This document shows, piece after piece, positions 15,414-24,131 of a DNA stretch of 36,316 nucleotides. The stretch is from NCBI GenBank assembly GCA_964556565.1, contig CAZKWF010000016.1, positions 1 through 36,316 of the forward strand, in the 5' to 3' direction. The translations under genes and the position numbers were made by a program. Below the pieces are notes generated by a model. That model made no database searches, was not told where the DNA came from, and saw nothing but the letters and a program-made list of their open reading frames with translations. How positions within the stretch are numbered: position 1 is the first letter of the stretch; each line of letters begins with the position of its first letter. The stretch is from SOJZ01 sp964556565. Lineage in GTDB: Archaea; Thermoproteota; Bathyarchaeia; Bathyarchaeales; Bathyarchaeaceae.

Positions 15414-16524
15414 TGTCCATAACTTGAATTCTATCCTCGTTACCCGTTGTCTTAACCGCATCATCAAATGTTAGAAGACAGAAGGGACACGCCACAGCCA
15501 ATACCTCCGCTCCAACATCGATGGCTTCCTCAACGCGAGTTTCAGCGAGACGCCCGCTTTCTCCAGGAACGTCATACCACATCCTTCCGCCCCCACCCTC
15601 GCAACAGATGCTCCGCTCCCTTGACAGATTCAATTCCACAAATTTTATGCCCGGAATGCTCTCAATTATCTTTCTAGGCTCATCGTAGATGTCATTGTGT
15701 TTACCTAAGAAACAAGGGTCTTGATAGGTAACCACTTTTTCGACTCTTTGTGGAAATTTGAGCTTTCCTTTATCAATCAAATCTGCAAAATACTGCGTGT
15801 AATGTTGAACCGTAAGCTCTTTTCCATATCTATTTTTAAATGCATGAAAGCAATGTGGTGAGGTGGTAAAGATTCTATCTACGCCGTATTGATCTAAAAG
15901 GCTCAAATTTTTCTCGACTAAAATCTCGAAGAGTCCTTTTTCTCCGAGTGAGTACACCTCATTTCCACAGCAGGTCTCCTTATTTCCCAGTATTGAAAAG
16001 TCGATACCTAATGTGTTTAGGTTCTTCACCAACGCTCTAGCTACTTCTTGGACACGAGAATCATAGGACGCGGCACACCCAACAAAATAGAGCAGTTCCA
16101 CCTTCTCGCCTTCTGAAACATGTTTTGCTTTCAAGTCCTTTGCCCACTCAGACCTCTTGCTTCGGCTTATTCCCCACGGATTTCCATACTTGTAAACTCC
16201 TTCCAGAGCGTCCCTTAATGTGGATGGAACGTGCCCTCGCTCAAGGAGAAGGCCCCGCAGACCGATAAGTACGTCCATGGGCTCTACTTCTCTAGGGCAG
16301 CGATACGAACAGGTGGAGCAGGTTGTGCAGTCCCAAAGTTCATTTTTCTTGGAGATGTTTAAGGGAGGACGCATGGTTAAGGGAGAGATCAGGTAGGCAG
16401 TCTCAAGCATTAGTCTCCTAGGATTGAGTTTGGATTTTGGGAAAACGGGGCATGAGCCAGTGCATTTACCACACTGCATACAAACATTGAAGTTCAATTT
16501 CTTGATAGCGCCCAACTCTTCCAT
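15379..16524 (-). CDS. HdrD-like FeS protein (HdrC-HdrB fusion type)
   Basis: Protein of 381 residues with an N-terminal ferredoxin part and two CCG domains, the architecture of HdrD, GlcF and related oxidoreductases. The 4Fe-4S motifs are CMQCGKCTGSCP near residue 15 and CTTCSTCSYRCP near 66. The first CCG domain has VGCAASYD, ETCCGNE and SPHCFH; the second has YQDPCFLGKH, CCEGGGGRMW and CPFC. The second is of the GGGG type common in lactate/glycolate-oxidase-like subunits. ATG 16524 has GAGG seven bases upstream. It lies on the same strand as hdrA2 with 397 bp of debris between, so it may act as the disulfide-reducing partner of that HdrA. The substrate is unknown. Confidence 0.85.
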   Translation of the reverse strand: MEELGAIKKLNFNVCMQCGKCTGSCPVFPKSKLNPRRLMLETAYLISPLTMRPPLNISKKNELWDCTTCSTCSYRCPREVEPMDVLIGLRGLLLERGHVPSTLRDALEGVYKYGNPWGISRSKRSEWAKDLKAKHVSEGEKVELLYFVGCAASYDSRVQEVARALVKNLNTLGIDFSILGNKETCCGNEVYSLGEKGLFEILVEKNLSLLDQYGVDRIFTTSPHCFHAFKNRYGKELTVQHYTQYFADLIDKGKLKFPQRVEKVVTYQDPCFLGKHNDIYDEPRKIIESIPGIKFVELNLSRERSICCEGGGGRMWYDVPGESGRLAETRVEEAIDVGAEVLAVACPFCLLTFDDAVKTTGNEDRIQVMDIMELVAEGLLS

Positions 16525-16673
16525 GCCAATTCCTCAGCTCAGCATTCGCTCTAAGTGCAAGCTGATTAAATTAGTGGTCGATATTTAAAAATGATAGGTA
16601 AGCAAGTTTAAGAAGAATGAGTTGCCGCACAAACCAATTTTATTAATAAACAGTATTCTCTTTCAAAAGCATG

Positions 16674-16721
16674 GCAGCCGAGGGAGACTCGAACTCCTAA
16701 TACTCTAACCCCACAGTCCAA
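16674..16721 (-). tRNA. tRNA-His-like 3' half (remnant)
   Basis: The minus strand shows a T loop TTCGAGT flanked by GGAG and CTCC, then TCGGCTG as a 3' acceptor strand and C at position 73, the discriminator peculiar to tRNA-His. Upstream is GGACTGTGG, the usual context of a GTG anticodon (plus-strand 16712-16714). The anticodon stem pairs poorly, T-stem pair 49-65 is mismatched, and no 5' acceptor strand (CAGCCGA) is found upstream. It is therefore a partial or decayed tRNA, or possibly an old attachment-site copy. It is not a functional gene as seen. Confidence 0.3.
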
Positions 16722-16758
16722 TGCTTCATACTGAAGCTTCTTGAAACGCTTGAATCCA

Positions 16759-16771
16759 GCATGCATGCATA
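16759..16771. repeat. Alternating palindrome, copy K
   Basis: GCATGCATGCATA sits between the trxB fragment and the tRNA-like half, exactly at the end of trxB homology. Confidence 0.7.
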
Positions 16772-16856
16772 GTCCGCTTCGAGCTCCATAAATACCCGCC
16801 GTAAAACCAGCCGATCTTGCGCCGATGATAATCAAGTCCTAACTCTCCATTCTCAT
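16772..16856 (-). pseudogene. trxB: 5' fragment of trxB with a nonsense codon
   Basis: On the minus strand MRMES-stop-DLIIIGARSAGFTAGIYGARSGL aligns with residues 1-30 of the intact thioredoxin reductase. The Trp codon of HWD is replaced by TAG (16841-16839) and the conserved GAGPAG is altered to GARSAG. Similarity ends at the bases GGACT, where the intact gene continues with CAAAACG and this copy runs into palindrome K. It is a decayed duplicate 5' end. The 397-bp gap 16525-16921 holds only this fragment, the palindrome and the tRNA-like half. Confidence 0.8.
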
Positions 16857-16921
16857 CAACAGCTCATATGCTTCACATGAATCCCTAATTGCCTCAACCT
16901 TCTGAAAAATCCTGTCGCGTT

Positions 16922-19279
16922 TCAAGTTTTTTCTTTAATTTTTAAACGTGTTTCTTGTGAAATAGGACCCATCTTCGAAATTCTCTCATTGAATGTTTCG
17001 AATGTGTTGAGTACCTTGTTGTATTCTGGAAGCGTCGTAGAAAACGACATAAGGCGGAGAGACTGGATACCGTACCCTCTTAACTCCTTTTTCAATTCAA
17101 TAACATGTTTCCTCAAAGCCTCTTCAGTGAACACACCGCCGTGGTCCTCAAGCAATATTACACCATCAGCCCCAGAGGCGAATGCATGCAGCAAGTGTTT
17201 CATTCCAACTCTTCCAGTGCTGGGAACGCCGATTATCTCCACGTTGGAGGGATATGATGCTCTAGACTGCCCAGCTAAGTCGGCAGCTCCGTAAGCAATC
17301 TCTTTCTCAAGAAACGCAACGATCTTTGGTGCCTTGCCCTCTTCACTCACCTTGCCAATTTGAGCCATCAATTGGACTTCAGTGCAGTGCTTAAGGTCAA
17401 TAGCATCTTCAGGACATCTTGGCACACAGATTCCACATCCAACACATGACATCGGATTAATCTTCAAACCTGTAGAAGACTCTTCAACCGCCGCAACAGG
17501 ACACACTTTTATACATATCCCACAGTTGTTACATTTTTCGGGAATAATATAAGCCACTTCTGGCGAGACAGAAACCTCACCTTTCCCTACGAATGTTGCA
17601 ACCCTTGAGGCTGTAGACATAGCTTCTAAAGCTGTTTCCCTAATGTCCTTTGGGCTCAAGGCGCATCCAGCAATAAACACTCCTTCTCTTTGACTATCAA
17701 CTGGCCTAAGCTTGTAGTGCCTTTCCAAAAGAAATCCGTCAGGTCCGACTTGGATGCCCAACTTTTGAGCCAATTCTTGAGTGCCTGAACTAGGAATAAT
17801 CCCCAAGACGAGTACTGCTAAGTCGAATTTTCCCTCTACTTGAGCCCCAAGAAGGGTGTCCTCCGCCCTCACCAATATTTCATCACTTTGCGGAAGAACT
17901 TCTGCTACGCGGCCTCTGACAAAATGCACATTGTGATCTTGAGCCGTCGTGTAGAACTCTTCGTATCCTTTCCCATCAGCTCTTACGTCGGTGTAAAAAA
18001 TCCATGGCTCGGCGTCCGGCACGATTTTTTGAACTATCATAGCCTGTTTAATTGCAGCCATACAACCTATCTTGCAACAATGCTCCACCCCTGGTTCCTC
18101 GTTCATCATTCGGCTACCCACGCAGAGTATAAAGGCAACTTTTTTCGCTACCTTTCCGTTAGACGGTCTGCGCATTTCATGATTCAGGAGTATCTCTAAC
18201 TGCAGGTTCGTTACAATGTCTGGGTGTAAACCGAAGCTGTACTCCTCAAAAGCTTTCGGATCAACTAGCTCAAATCCGGTGCAAGCAACAATCGCACCCA
18301 CATCCAGCTCAATGACTTCTTCTTTCTGGTTGAAATCAATGGCTTTACCCTTGCACAATTTTTCGCAAAGCCTACAAACTCCCTTAGTGAAGTATAAACA
18401 ATGTTCTTTGTCAATCACGTATGTTCTTGGAACCGCCTGCTTGAACGGTGTGTAAATAGCCTTTCGCGGAAACAAGCCAGCTGAGAACTCGCTTGGAACC
18501 TTGACGGGGCAAAACTTCTCGCACTCTCCACAGGCAGTGCATTTGGAAGCATCTATGAACCTTGGATGTTTTTTGATCAAGACTTTGTAGTTGCCAGGAG
18601 AACCTTCGACAGCTGTTGGTTCTGCCATGCTGATTATCTTTATGTTTGGGTGCTGTCCAGCGTACACCATTTTCGGCGTGAGAATACACTGCGAACAGTC
18701 GAGAGTGGGGAAAGTTTTGCTAAGCTGGGCCATATGCCCGCCTATGCTCGGGCTTCTCTCCGCCAAGCATACTTGATAGCCCTTGTCCGCTAACTCAATG
18801 GAAGCGATGATGCCCGCGATTCCTCCTCCAATCACGAGGATGTCTCTATTCACGGGTATGCTCTTCGTCTTTAAGGGTTCGAGGTAACGGGCGCGCTCTA
18901 CTGCCCCGCGTATAAGGTCAATAGCCTTGGACGTTGCAGCCTCCTTATCGTCGTGAACCCAGCTACACTGCTCTCTGATATTTGCCATTTCAAGGAAATA
19001 CGGGTTCAATCCAGCTGATTCCACTGCTTGTCTAAAAGTGTCAAGGTGCATTCTCGGTGAACATGACGCTACTACAATTCTGTTGAGCCCATGTTCCTTT
19101 ATCCCTTTTATTATCATTTCTTGTCCAGGGTCGCTGCACACATATTCATATGTTTCTGCGATTTTTACCCCTTTAAATTTCGCAACAGCTTCTCTCACCT
19201 TTTCCACGTCTACCGTATCGCTTATGTTCCCTCCGCAGTGGCAAATGTACACTCCTACCTTCGTTTCTTCTTGGGTCAT
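16922..19279 (-). CDS. hdrA: HdrA paralogue with cysteine-free MvhD-like domain
   Basis: Full-length HdrA-type flavoprotein, 785 residues from ATG 19279 (an upstream ATG at 19300 would add seven). ATG 19279 is preferred because GGAG lies eight bases before it and the TATA box at 19329-19337 leaves almost no leader for 19300. N-terminal CHCGGNI, SCSPRMH, FAD fold VIGGGIAGI, inserted ferredoxin CTACGECEKFCP and a second Cys cluster (C-x7-C-x2-C-x3-C) are present. So are CVGSR and two C-terminal 4Fe-4S motifs (CNNCGICIKVCP, CVGCGICVPRCP). The last ~120 residues follow the MvhD fold (YPSNVEIIGVPSTGRV, FASGADGVILLEDHGG), but every [2Fe-2S] cysteine is missing. It therefore cannot take electrons as MvhD does. 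The likely partner is the HdrD-like protein downstream; its reaction is unknown. Confidence 0.9.
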   Translation of the reverse strand: MTQEETKVGVYICHCGGNISDTVDVEKVREAVAKFKGVKIAETYEYVCSDPGQEMIIKGIKEHGLNRIVVASCSPRMHLDTFRQAVESAGLNPYFLEMANIREQCSWVHDDKEAATSKAIDLIRGAVERARYLEPLKTKSIPVNRDILVIGGGIAGIIASIELADKGYQVCLAERSPSIGGHMAQLSKTFPTLDCSQCILTPKMVYAGQHPNIKIISMAEPTAVEGSPGNYKVLIKKHPRFIDASKCTACGECEKFCPVKVPSEFSAGLFPRKAIYTPFKQAVPRTYVIDKEHCLYFTKGVCRLCEKLCKGKAIDFNQKEEVIELDVGAIVACTGFELVDPKAFEEYSFGLHPDIVTNLQLEILLNHEMRRPSNGKVAKKVAFILCVGSRMMNEEPGVEHCCKIGCMAAIKQAMIVQKIVPDAEPWIFYTDVRADGKGYEEFYTTAQDHNVHFVRGRVAEVLPQSDEILVRAEDTLLGAQVEGKFDLAVLVLGIIPSSGTQELAQKLGIQVGPDGFLLERHYKLRPVDSQREGVFIAGCALSPKDIRETALEAMSTASRVATFVGKGEVSVSPEVAYIIPEKCNNCGICIKVCPVAAVEESSTGLKINPMSCVGCGICVPRCPEDAIDLKHCTEVQLMAQIGKVSEEGKAPKIVAFLEKEIAYGAADLAGQSRASYPSNVEIIGVPSTGRVGMKHLLHAFASGADGVILLEDHGGVFTEEALRKHVIELKKELRGYGIQSLRLMSFSTTLPEYNKVLNTFETFNERISKMGPISQETRLKIKEKT

Positions 19280-19328
19280 TTTGACTTCTCCATTTGACAT
19301 GGCTTCTAAGCAACTCTACAGATTGAAC

Positions 19329-19337
19329 TATAAATGT
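19329..19337 (-). promoter_or_regulatory. TATA box for the second hdrA
   Basis: CATTTATAG on the minus strand, about 50 bp before ATG 19279. Confidence 0.5.
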
Positions 19338-19464
19338 TATTTTTCAATCTCTTAAACGTCTTGCTAAAAAGCATACTGGTAGCGAACGACTTAGATACGA
19401 ATAGCCTTATGCGAAAACATGAAAAGGGAGAAAACTCTTGTCATAATCTTGACGGTAGATATGT

Positions 19465-19839
19465 TTGCCGGAAGATAAAGAATTAGAGCGGTGGAAACGT
19501 CGAAAAATGCTGGAGATGAGGAAACGCTGGCTGGCAAAAGAGGCTGGAAAAGAAAAGGAAACAGGAAGTCCCAAGAAAGTGTTAAGCCGAGTTCTGATCG
19601 GTCGGGCCTCAGAAGTCTTGGACGCTGCAGAACGCCAGTATCCTGAGGCTGTTCCTCAAATTGAAAGGGCTTTAGCTCAGCTAATATCTACAGGGAAACT
19701 AAAAGGATCAGTGAATGGTGCACAATTGCTCTGGTTTTTCAAACGTTTAGGTTTGAGCGTGAGACTTAAAACGCGTATCCGTATTTCAGAACATGGTGAG
19801 CTGAAGACAATAGAAGAGAAACTGAAAGCGAAATCGTAG
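19465..19839 (+). CDS. PDCD5/TFAR19-like DNA-binding protein
   Basis: Archaeal relative of PDCD5, a small basic helical DNA-binding protein, 124 residues. Features are a charged N-terminal helix (EDKELERWKRRKMLEMRKRWLAK), a central helical bundle (EVLDAAERQYPEAVPQIERALAQL) and a basic C-terminal segment (RLKTRIRISE). The N-terminal half is typical; the C-terminal part is divergent. The start is TTG 19465 with GGTAG six bases upstream. It is transcribed divergently from hdrA2, and about 200 bp without a further gene separate it from hypF. A role in chromatin or translation quality control is family-level only. Confidence 0.75.
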   Translation: MPEDKELERWKRRKMLEMRKRWLAKEAGKEKETGSPKKVLSRVLIGRASEVLDAAERQYPEAVPQIERALAQLISTGKLKGSVNGAQLLWFFKRLGLSVRLKTRIRISEHGELKTIEEKLKAKS

Positions 19840-19989
19840 TGAGTTTTCTGCGAATAAGAGGACTCTAGCCCTGTGCGCCTTATGATTGATAGTGGAGGAG
19901 GTTGCTTTCTCCCAGCGTCCTCCAAAGGCTGTAAACTGCTCTTTCAAGATCAAATCGCTTCCTAAACCGTGCTTCAGGGTGAAACCAAA

Positions 19990-19998
19990 AAATATATT
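19990..19998 (+). promoter_or_regulatory. TATA box for hypF operon
   Basis: AAATATATT about 52 bp before the hypF start. Confidence 0.5.
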
Positions 19999-20045
19999 GG
20001 ATGAGGCAATGTCGGGATACCTAAGAAGAGGAGTTCGATCACTGG

Positions 20046-22322
20046 TTGCGTGCTGAAATCAAGGTAAGCGGCATTGTTCAAGGCGTGGGTTTTCGACCCT
20101 TTATCTATCGTATCGCCGTGAAAAACAGGCTAGTTGGCTACGTGCGAAATCGAGGAGACGCGGTCGTAGAGATTGTAGTGGAGGGAAAGAAAGTTGACGT
20201 TAATAGTTTTCTTAAGAACTTCAAAGAGAAAAAACCTCCTCTCGCTCGAATCTACGAAGTGACCACGAACTATACGGAGGACAAAAACGAGTGTGAAAAA
20301 TTCGCTATTCTCAAGAGTTCTGAAGACATAGAGCTTTCGGGATCCGTCATCCCGCCAGACATTTCAATCTGCAATGAATGCTTAAAGGAACTCAGAACCC
20401 AGAAAAACAAACGATACGACTACTTTTTTATCACATGCACAAACTGTGGCCCCAGATATACCATCATTGAGCGACTTCCCTACGATAGGCCGAACACCAC
20501 GATGCAAGATTTCCCAACGTGTCATTTCTGCTCCAAGGAATTTGGAAACCCGTCCAACCGTCGGTTTCACGCGCAGACAGTGGCGTGCAGCGAGTGTGGT
20601 CCAAAAGTCTATCTCACGGCTAACGACGGCCAGCCTATAGAACATAGAGACCCTATCAGAGAAGCGGGTAGGCTGCTTGGGGAGGGATACATCGTTGCGA
20701 TTAAAGGAAATGGTGGCTTCCATGTCGCCACCGCAACCACAAGGTCTGAACCCGTCGCCCGATTGAGAAAAGCTAAGCACAGAACCCAGAAACCGTTCGC
20801 AATCATGGCTCGCGATCTTGAAACCGTAAAGTCATTTGCAGAGGTAAGCTCTACTGAGGCTTATCTGCTTACTTCGTACATCAAGCCAATTGTTCTTCTA
20901 AAGAAGAGGGACAACTGTTACCTTTCAGAGTTAATCTCTCCGGGACTCCACACCATCGGAGTGATGCTCCCATACACAGGCCTACACTATATGCTGTTCG
21001 ACGAAGTGCGTGAACCCGCGTTTGTAATGACGAGCGCTAATCCTCCTAATGAACCAATTGTGGCAGAAAATCAGTTGGCCCTAAAAAGACTAGGGTCCGT
21101 GGTTGACTTCTTTCTGTTTCATAACAGAGTTGTAGCCCATAGATGCGACGACTCGGTTGTTCGTTTCCATAGTGGAAACCAGAGCTTGATTCGCCGATCT
21201 AGGGGATACGCTCCTGAGCCAATACGCCTTAAACGCTCCGCGAAGAGCTGCGTCTTAGGCGTTGGGGCAGAACTTAACGTAACCTCTTGTGTATTGTTGC
21301 GGGACAAAGCCTTTGTTTCCCAGCACGTCGGAGATATAGAGAATCTGGAAACCCTTAGATTCTTGAAGAAAGCCGTAAATCATTTGATAAGACTAACGAA
21401 CAGCAAAATCGAGTTCATAGCCCATGACCTGCACCCAAAGTTCAACACGACAAGGCTAGCCCGTGATTTGGGAAATGAACTTAAATGTCCAGTTGTTCCA
21501 GTTCAGCACCATCACGCTCACATAGCATCTTTAATGGGTGAACGTGACATCGACGAGATGGTGGGCATAGCTTGCGACGGCTTCGGTTATGGTTCAGACG
21601 GCAAGGCTTGGGGTGGAGAGGTCATATATTGCAATCAAGACGGTTTCCAGCGTCTAGGCCATCTTCAAGAGCAGCCGATGGTTGGGGGTGACCTTGCAAC
21701 ATTGTATCCGTTGAGAATGGCTGCCGGAATGCTTCAGGGCGTGGTGGATGTTGAGGGGTGGCTACTATCCGAAAGTAAACGTTTTCCGCATGGAAAAACA
21801 GAGGCTCAAATAATCGTTAGGCAGTTGGAGAAAGAGTCATTGCTCAAAACTACAAGTTGTGGAAGAGTGTTAGATGCTGTTTCTGCCATGCTGGGCATAT
21901 GTTATAAGCGAACCTATGAAGGTGAGCCAGCGATGAAGTTGGAGTCTGCTGCCATGGAGGGGAAGGACATTCTAGAACTCACACCTGAAATCGGAGGAAA
22001 CACCATTGGCACTACACTACTCGTTCATGAAATATTCAATGAGAAAAACAAACAACCAGTTGCTGACTTGGCTTTTTCCGCAGAATCTTATCTTGCCAAT
22101 GGTCTAGCCCAACTGGCCATGGAGAATGCTGAACGACTAGACGTCAAGACCGTCGGGTTTTCCGGTGGAGTTGCATGCAATGAGCACATCACCCAAATAA
22201 TCAGAAAAAACGTTGAGAAAAACGGTTTCAGATTCGTAGTTCATAACACGGTTCCGCCGGGGGACGGAGGCATCGCCTTCGGCCAGACAATCGCCGCAAG
22301 CCTTATCGCCCAGCAACTATAA
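20046..22322 (+). CDS. hypF: Carbamoyltransferase HypF
   Basis: HypF makes the thiocarbamate on HypE that becomes the CN ligand of NiFe hydrogenase. The protein is 758 residues, full length. Domain order: acylphosphatase (GIVQGVGFRPFIYR, residues 1-90); paired zinc fingers (CNEC...CTNCGPR, then CHFC...CSECGP, about 109-185); YrdC-like (about 200-380, KGNGGFHVA); and Kae1-like (about 400-758, with HHHAHIAS near 486 and GFSGGVACNE). The start is TTG 20046 with GAGGAG about 13 bases upstream. It leads a hypF-hypC-hypD run with gaps of 38 and 79 bp. Confidence 0.96.
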   Translation: MRAEIKVSGIVQGVGFRPFIYRIAVKNRLVGYVRNRGDAVVEIVVEGKKVDVNSFLKNFKEKKPPLARIYEVTTNYTEDKNECEKFAILKSSEDIELSGSVIPPDISICNECLKELRTQKNKRYDYFFITCTNCGPRYTIIERLPYDRPNTTMQDFPTCHFCSKEFGNPSNRRFHAQTVACSECGPKVYLTANDGQPIEHRDPIREAGRLLGEGYIVAIKGNGGFHVATATTRSEPVARLRKAKHRTQKPFAIMARDLETVKSFAEVSSTEAYLLTSYIKPIVLLKKRDNCYLSELISPGLHTIGVMLPYTGLHYMLFDEVREPAFVMTSANPPNEPIVAENQLALKRLGSVVDFFLFHNRVVAHRCDDSVVRFHSGNQSLIRRSRGYAPEPIRLKRSAKSCVLGVGAELNVTSCVLLRDKAFVSQHVGDIENLETLRFLKKAVNHLIRLTNSKIEFIAHDLHPKFNTTRLARDLGNELKCPVVPVQHHHAHIASLMGERDIDEMVGIACDGFGYGSDGKAWGGEVIYCNQDGFQRLGHLQEQPMVGGDLATLYPLRMAAGMLQGVVDVEGWLLSESKRFPHGKTEAQIIVRQLEKESLLKTTSCGRVLDAVSAMLGICYKRTYEGEPAMKLESAAMEGKDILELTPEIGGNTIGTTLLVHEIFNEKNKQPVADLAFSAESYLANGLAQLAMENAERLDVKTVGFSGGVACNEHITQIIRKNVEKNGFRFVVHNTVPPGDGGIAFGQTIAASLIAQQL

Positions 22323-22360
22323 TCGGTTTATTTCGGACACGTGTTTACTAGGTGATAAAA

Positions 22361-22579
22361 ATGTGCCTTGCAATCCCGGCCAAAGTGATTGAAATTCATG
22401 GAAACACTGCAAAGGTTGACTTCGGCGAGGGTGTCTTGAGAGATGTGAACGTCACGCTTGTGAATCCTCGATTGGGAGAATACGTTTTAGTTCATGCGGG
22501 ATACGCTATTGAGGTAATTGATAGGAAAGCTACGGAAGAAACCCTTCGGTTATGGGAAGAAATTCTAAAGTACGAGTGA
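22361..22579 (+). CDS. hypC: Hydrogenase maturation chaperone HypC
   Basis: Small chaperone that, with HypD, carries the Fe(CN)2CO unit to the hydrogenase large subunit. The protein begins MCLAIPAKV; the Cys after the initiator Met is the functional residue, so ATG 22361 is the start. GGTGAT at 22351-22356 is the ribosome site. Residues 15-60 form the usual beta-barrel (AKVDFGEGVLRDVNVTL, GEYVLVHAGYAIEVID). Length 72 is normal. Confidence 0.96.
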   Translation: MCLAIPAKVIEIHGNTAKVDFGEGVLRDVNVTLVNPRLGEYVLVHAGYAIEVIDRKATEETLRLWEEILKYE

Positions 22580-22658
22580 AAGTGCTTAAGGACATTTCAG
22601 CTCTCAAGTGGCGTGTGGAAGTAGAACATCCTTAAGAAGCATAGAGAGTGTATTGTGT

Positions 22659-23762
22659 ATGAAGGTTATGGTGCCGATGGAAGAGCAGTTGAAATTCAGG
22701 GACCCAGCCTTAGCAAAGAAAGTTGCAGATCATATTGAAAGTTTAGCTCCCTCTTACAACGTGAAATTTTGTCACGTGTGCGGCACTCATGAATGGACCA
22801 TAACTCACCACGGACTCCGGGCCCTCCTTCCCAAAACAGTAGAGGTCATAGCTGGACCTGGCTGCCCCGTTTGCATTCTTCCAGCAGCCGATATTGATGA
22901 GGCGATATTCTTAGCTCTTGAAGGAGTAACTGTTGCAACATACGGTGACGTGATTCGAGTTCCAGCCTCCAAAACTTCGCTTCAAGAAGCAAAAGCGTCG
23001 GGCGGAGACGTGAGAATAGTGTACGGTGTGGGAGACGCTGTTAAAATGGCGAAGAAGGAGCTAGACAAGGACTTTGTATTTTTTGCGATCGGATTTGAAA
23101 CTACAGCGCCGACCACCGCCACTGAAATCCTCAACAAACCGCCCGAAAACCTAAGCTTTCTCATTTCACACCGGTTGATTCCTTCAGCCATGGAGCTGCT
23201 GCTCGGTGTGGGCGATCTGCATATAGACGGTTTCATCGCTCCGGGTCACGTTTCCACCATAATTGGGATGAAGCCCTACGAGATTTTTCCCGAGGCTTAC
23301 CACATGCCCACCATCGTAGCCGGGTTCGAGCCCTTAGATGTTCTCTTCACCATCTCCATGTTGCTCAAACAGATAAAAGACGGCGAGGCCCGACTGGAAA
23401 ACGAGTACACGCGTTCCGTCGCGTGGGAAGGCAACGTAAAGGCTCAGCAACTTGTCAAGAAAGTTTTTGATGTGGTTCATGCACGTTGGAGGGGGCTGGG
23501 AAAACTCCCTTCATCAGCGTTGGCACTAAAAGAAGAGTTTGCGCCATATGATGCGAGAAAAAAGTATGACATGAAGATTGAAGGGTCCAGAGATTTGTTG
23601 CCTGGCTGCCTCTGCCACCTAGTTATGATTGGGAAGATAAAGCCGCCCGAATGCAACTTATACATGAATGCTTGTACGCCGCAGACTCCGAAAGGTGCGT
23701 GTATGGTTTCCAATGAGGGTACATGCAGAATATGGGCTAAACATAAAATCACGGAACGATGA
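22659..23762 (+). CDS. hypD: Hydrogenase maturation protein HypD
   Basis: FeS scaffold on which CN and CO are added to iron. Diagnostic motifs are FCHVCGTHE near residue 40, GPGCPVC near 70, GFETTAPTTA and GFIAPGHVS. The C-terminal 4Fe-4S region has PGCLCHLV, PPECNLY and NACTPQTPKGACMVSNEGTC. The frame is open from 22608, but similarity starts near LKFRDPALAKKV. ATG 22659 is chosen with GAGAG about ten bases upstream; ATG 22668 or 22677 are possible. Confidence 0.95.
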   Translation: MKVMVPMEEQLKFRDPALAKKVADHIESLAPSYNVKFCHVCGTHEWTITHHGLRALLPKTVEVIAGPGCPVCILPAADIDEAIFLALEGVTVATYGDVIRVPASKTSLQEAKASGGDVRIVYGVGDAVKMAKKELDKDFVFFAIGFETTAPTTATEILNKPPENLSFLISHRLIPSAMELLLGVGDLHIDGFIAPGHVSTIIGMKPYEIFPEAYHMPTIVAGFEPLDVLFTISMLLKQIKDGEARLENEYTRSVAWEGNVKAQQLVKKVFDVVHARWRGLGKLPSSALALKEEFAPYDARKKYDMKIEGSRDLLPGCLCHLVMIGKIKPPECNLYMNACTPQTPKGACMVSNEGTCRIWAKHKITER

Positions 23763-23850
23763 ATAATTAAAATTGCTTTCGGCTTGTGAAAGCTTTCATA
23801 GGTATAATTCATAATAGTAACTATTGATTGTTGGAGGAGGATTCGGCCCG

Positions 23851-24048
23851 ATGGAAGAACCGAGGAAGCATACGGGGAAATGTGTAGACTGTGACTCTCC
23901 TTTGGAACTCTATGAGCTTGACTTCAAAAAACATAGAAAAGTGCTCAAGTGTCAACGATGTGGCTTGTTTCATCTTTATAAAAAGGATTTCTTTGGCAAA
24001 TGGAAGCTGATGAAGGCTGCGAAGGTTTCTGGTTTATGGGATAAATGA
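23851..24048 (+). CDS. Small zinc-ribbon protein, function unknown
   Basis: A 65-residue protein with two Cys pairs, CVDCDSPL and CQRCGLFH, about 22 residues apart, consistent with one zinc ribbon. The rest is basic (KKHRKVLK, KKDFFGKWKLMKAAK). ATG 23851 follows a strong GGAGGAGG. It lies 88 bp after hypD on the same strand and could be co-transcribed, but it is not HypA by sequence. No function is assigned. Confidence 0.6.
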   Translation: MEEPRKHTGKCVDCDSPLELYELDFKKHRKVLKCQRCGLFHLYKKDFFGKWKLMKAAKVSGLWDK

Positions 24049-24131
24049 TTTTGTTGGGGAAGTGGAAAACAATAAGTGCTGAGGCAAAAGACAATTAGAT
24101 GCCGAAATGATAGAGCAGGACTATTGATAAT

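Noticed and set aside
16600..16800. Complete tRNA-His gene
   Set aside because: No 5' acceptor strand complementary to TCGGCTG is found upstream and the anticodon stem pairs poorly, so only a 3' half is claimed.
16608..16835. 75-codon minus-strand frame starting in the trxB fragment
   Set aside because: It is a chimera of trxB remnant, palindrome and tRNA-like sequence, so it is annotated as pseudogene parts rather than a protein.
17182..17190. ATGCATGCA inside hdrA2
   Set aside because: It is short, in frame within conserved coding sequence (Ala-Cys/His codons), and lacks the longer alternating run of the intergenic copies.
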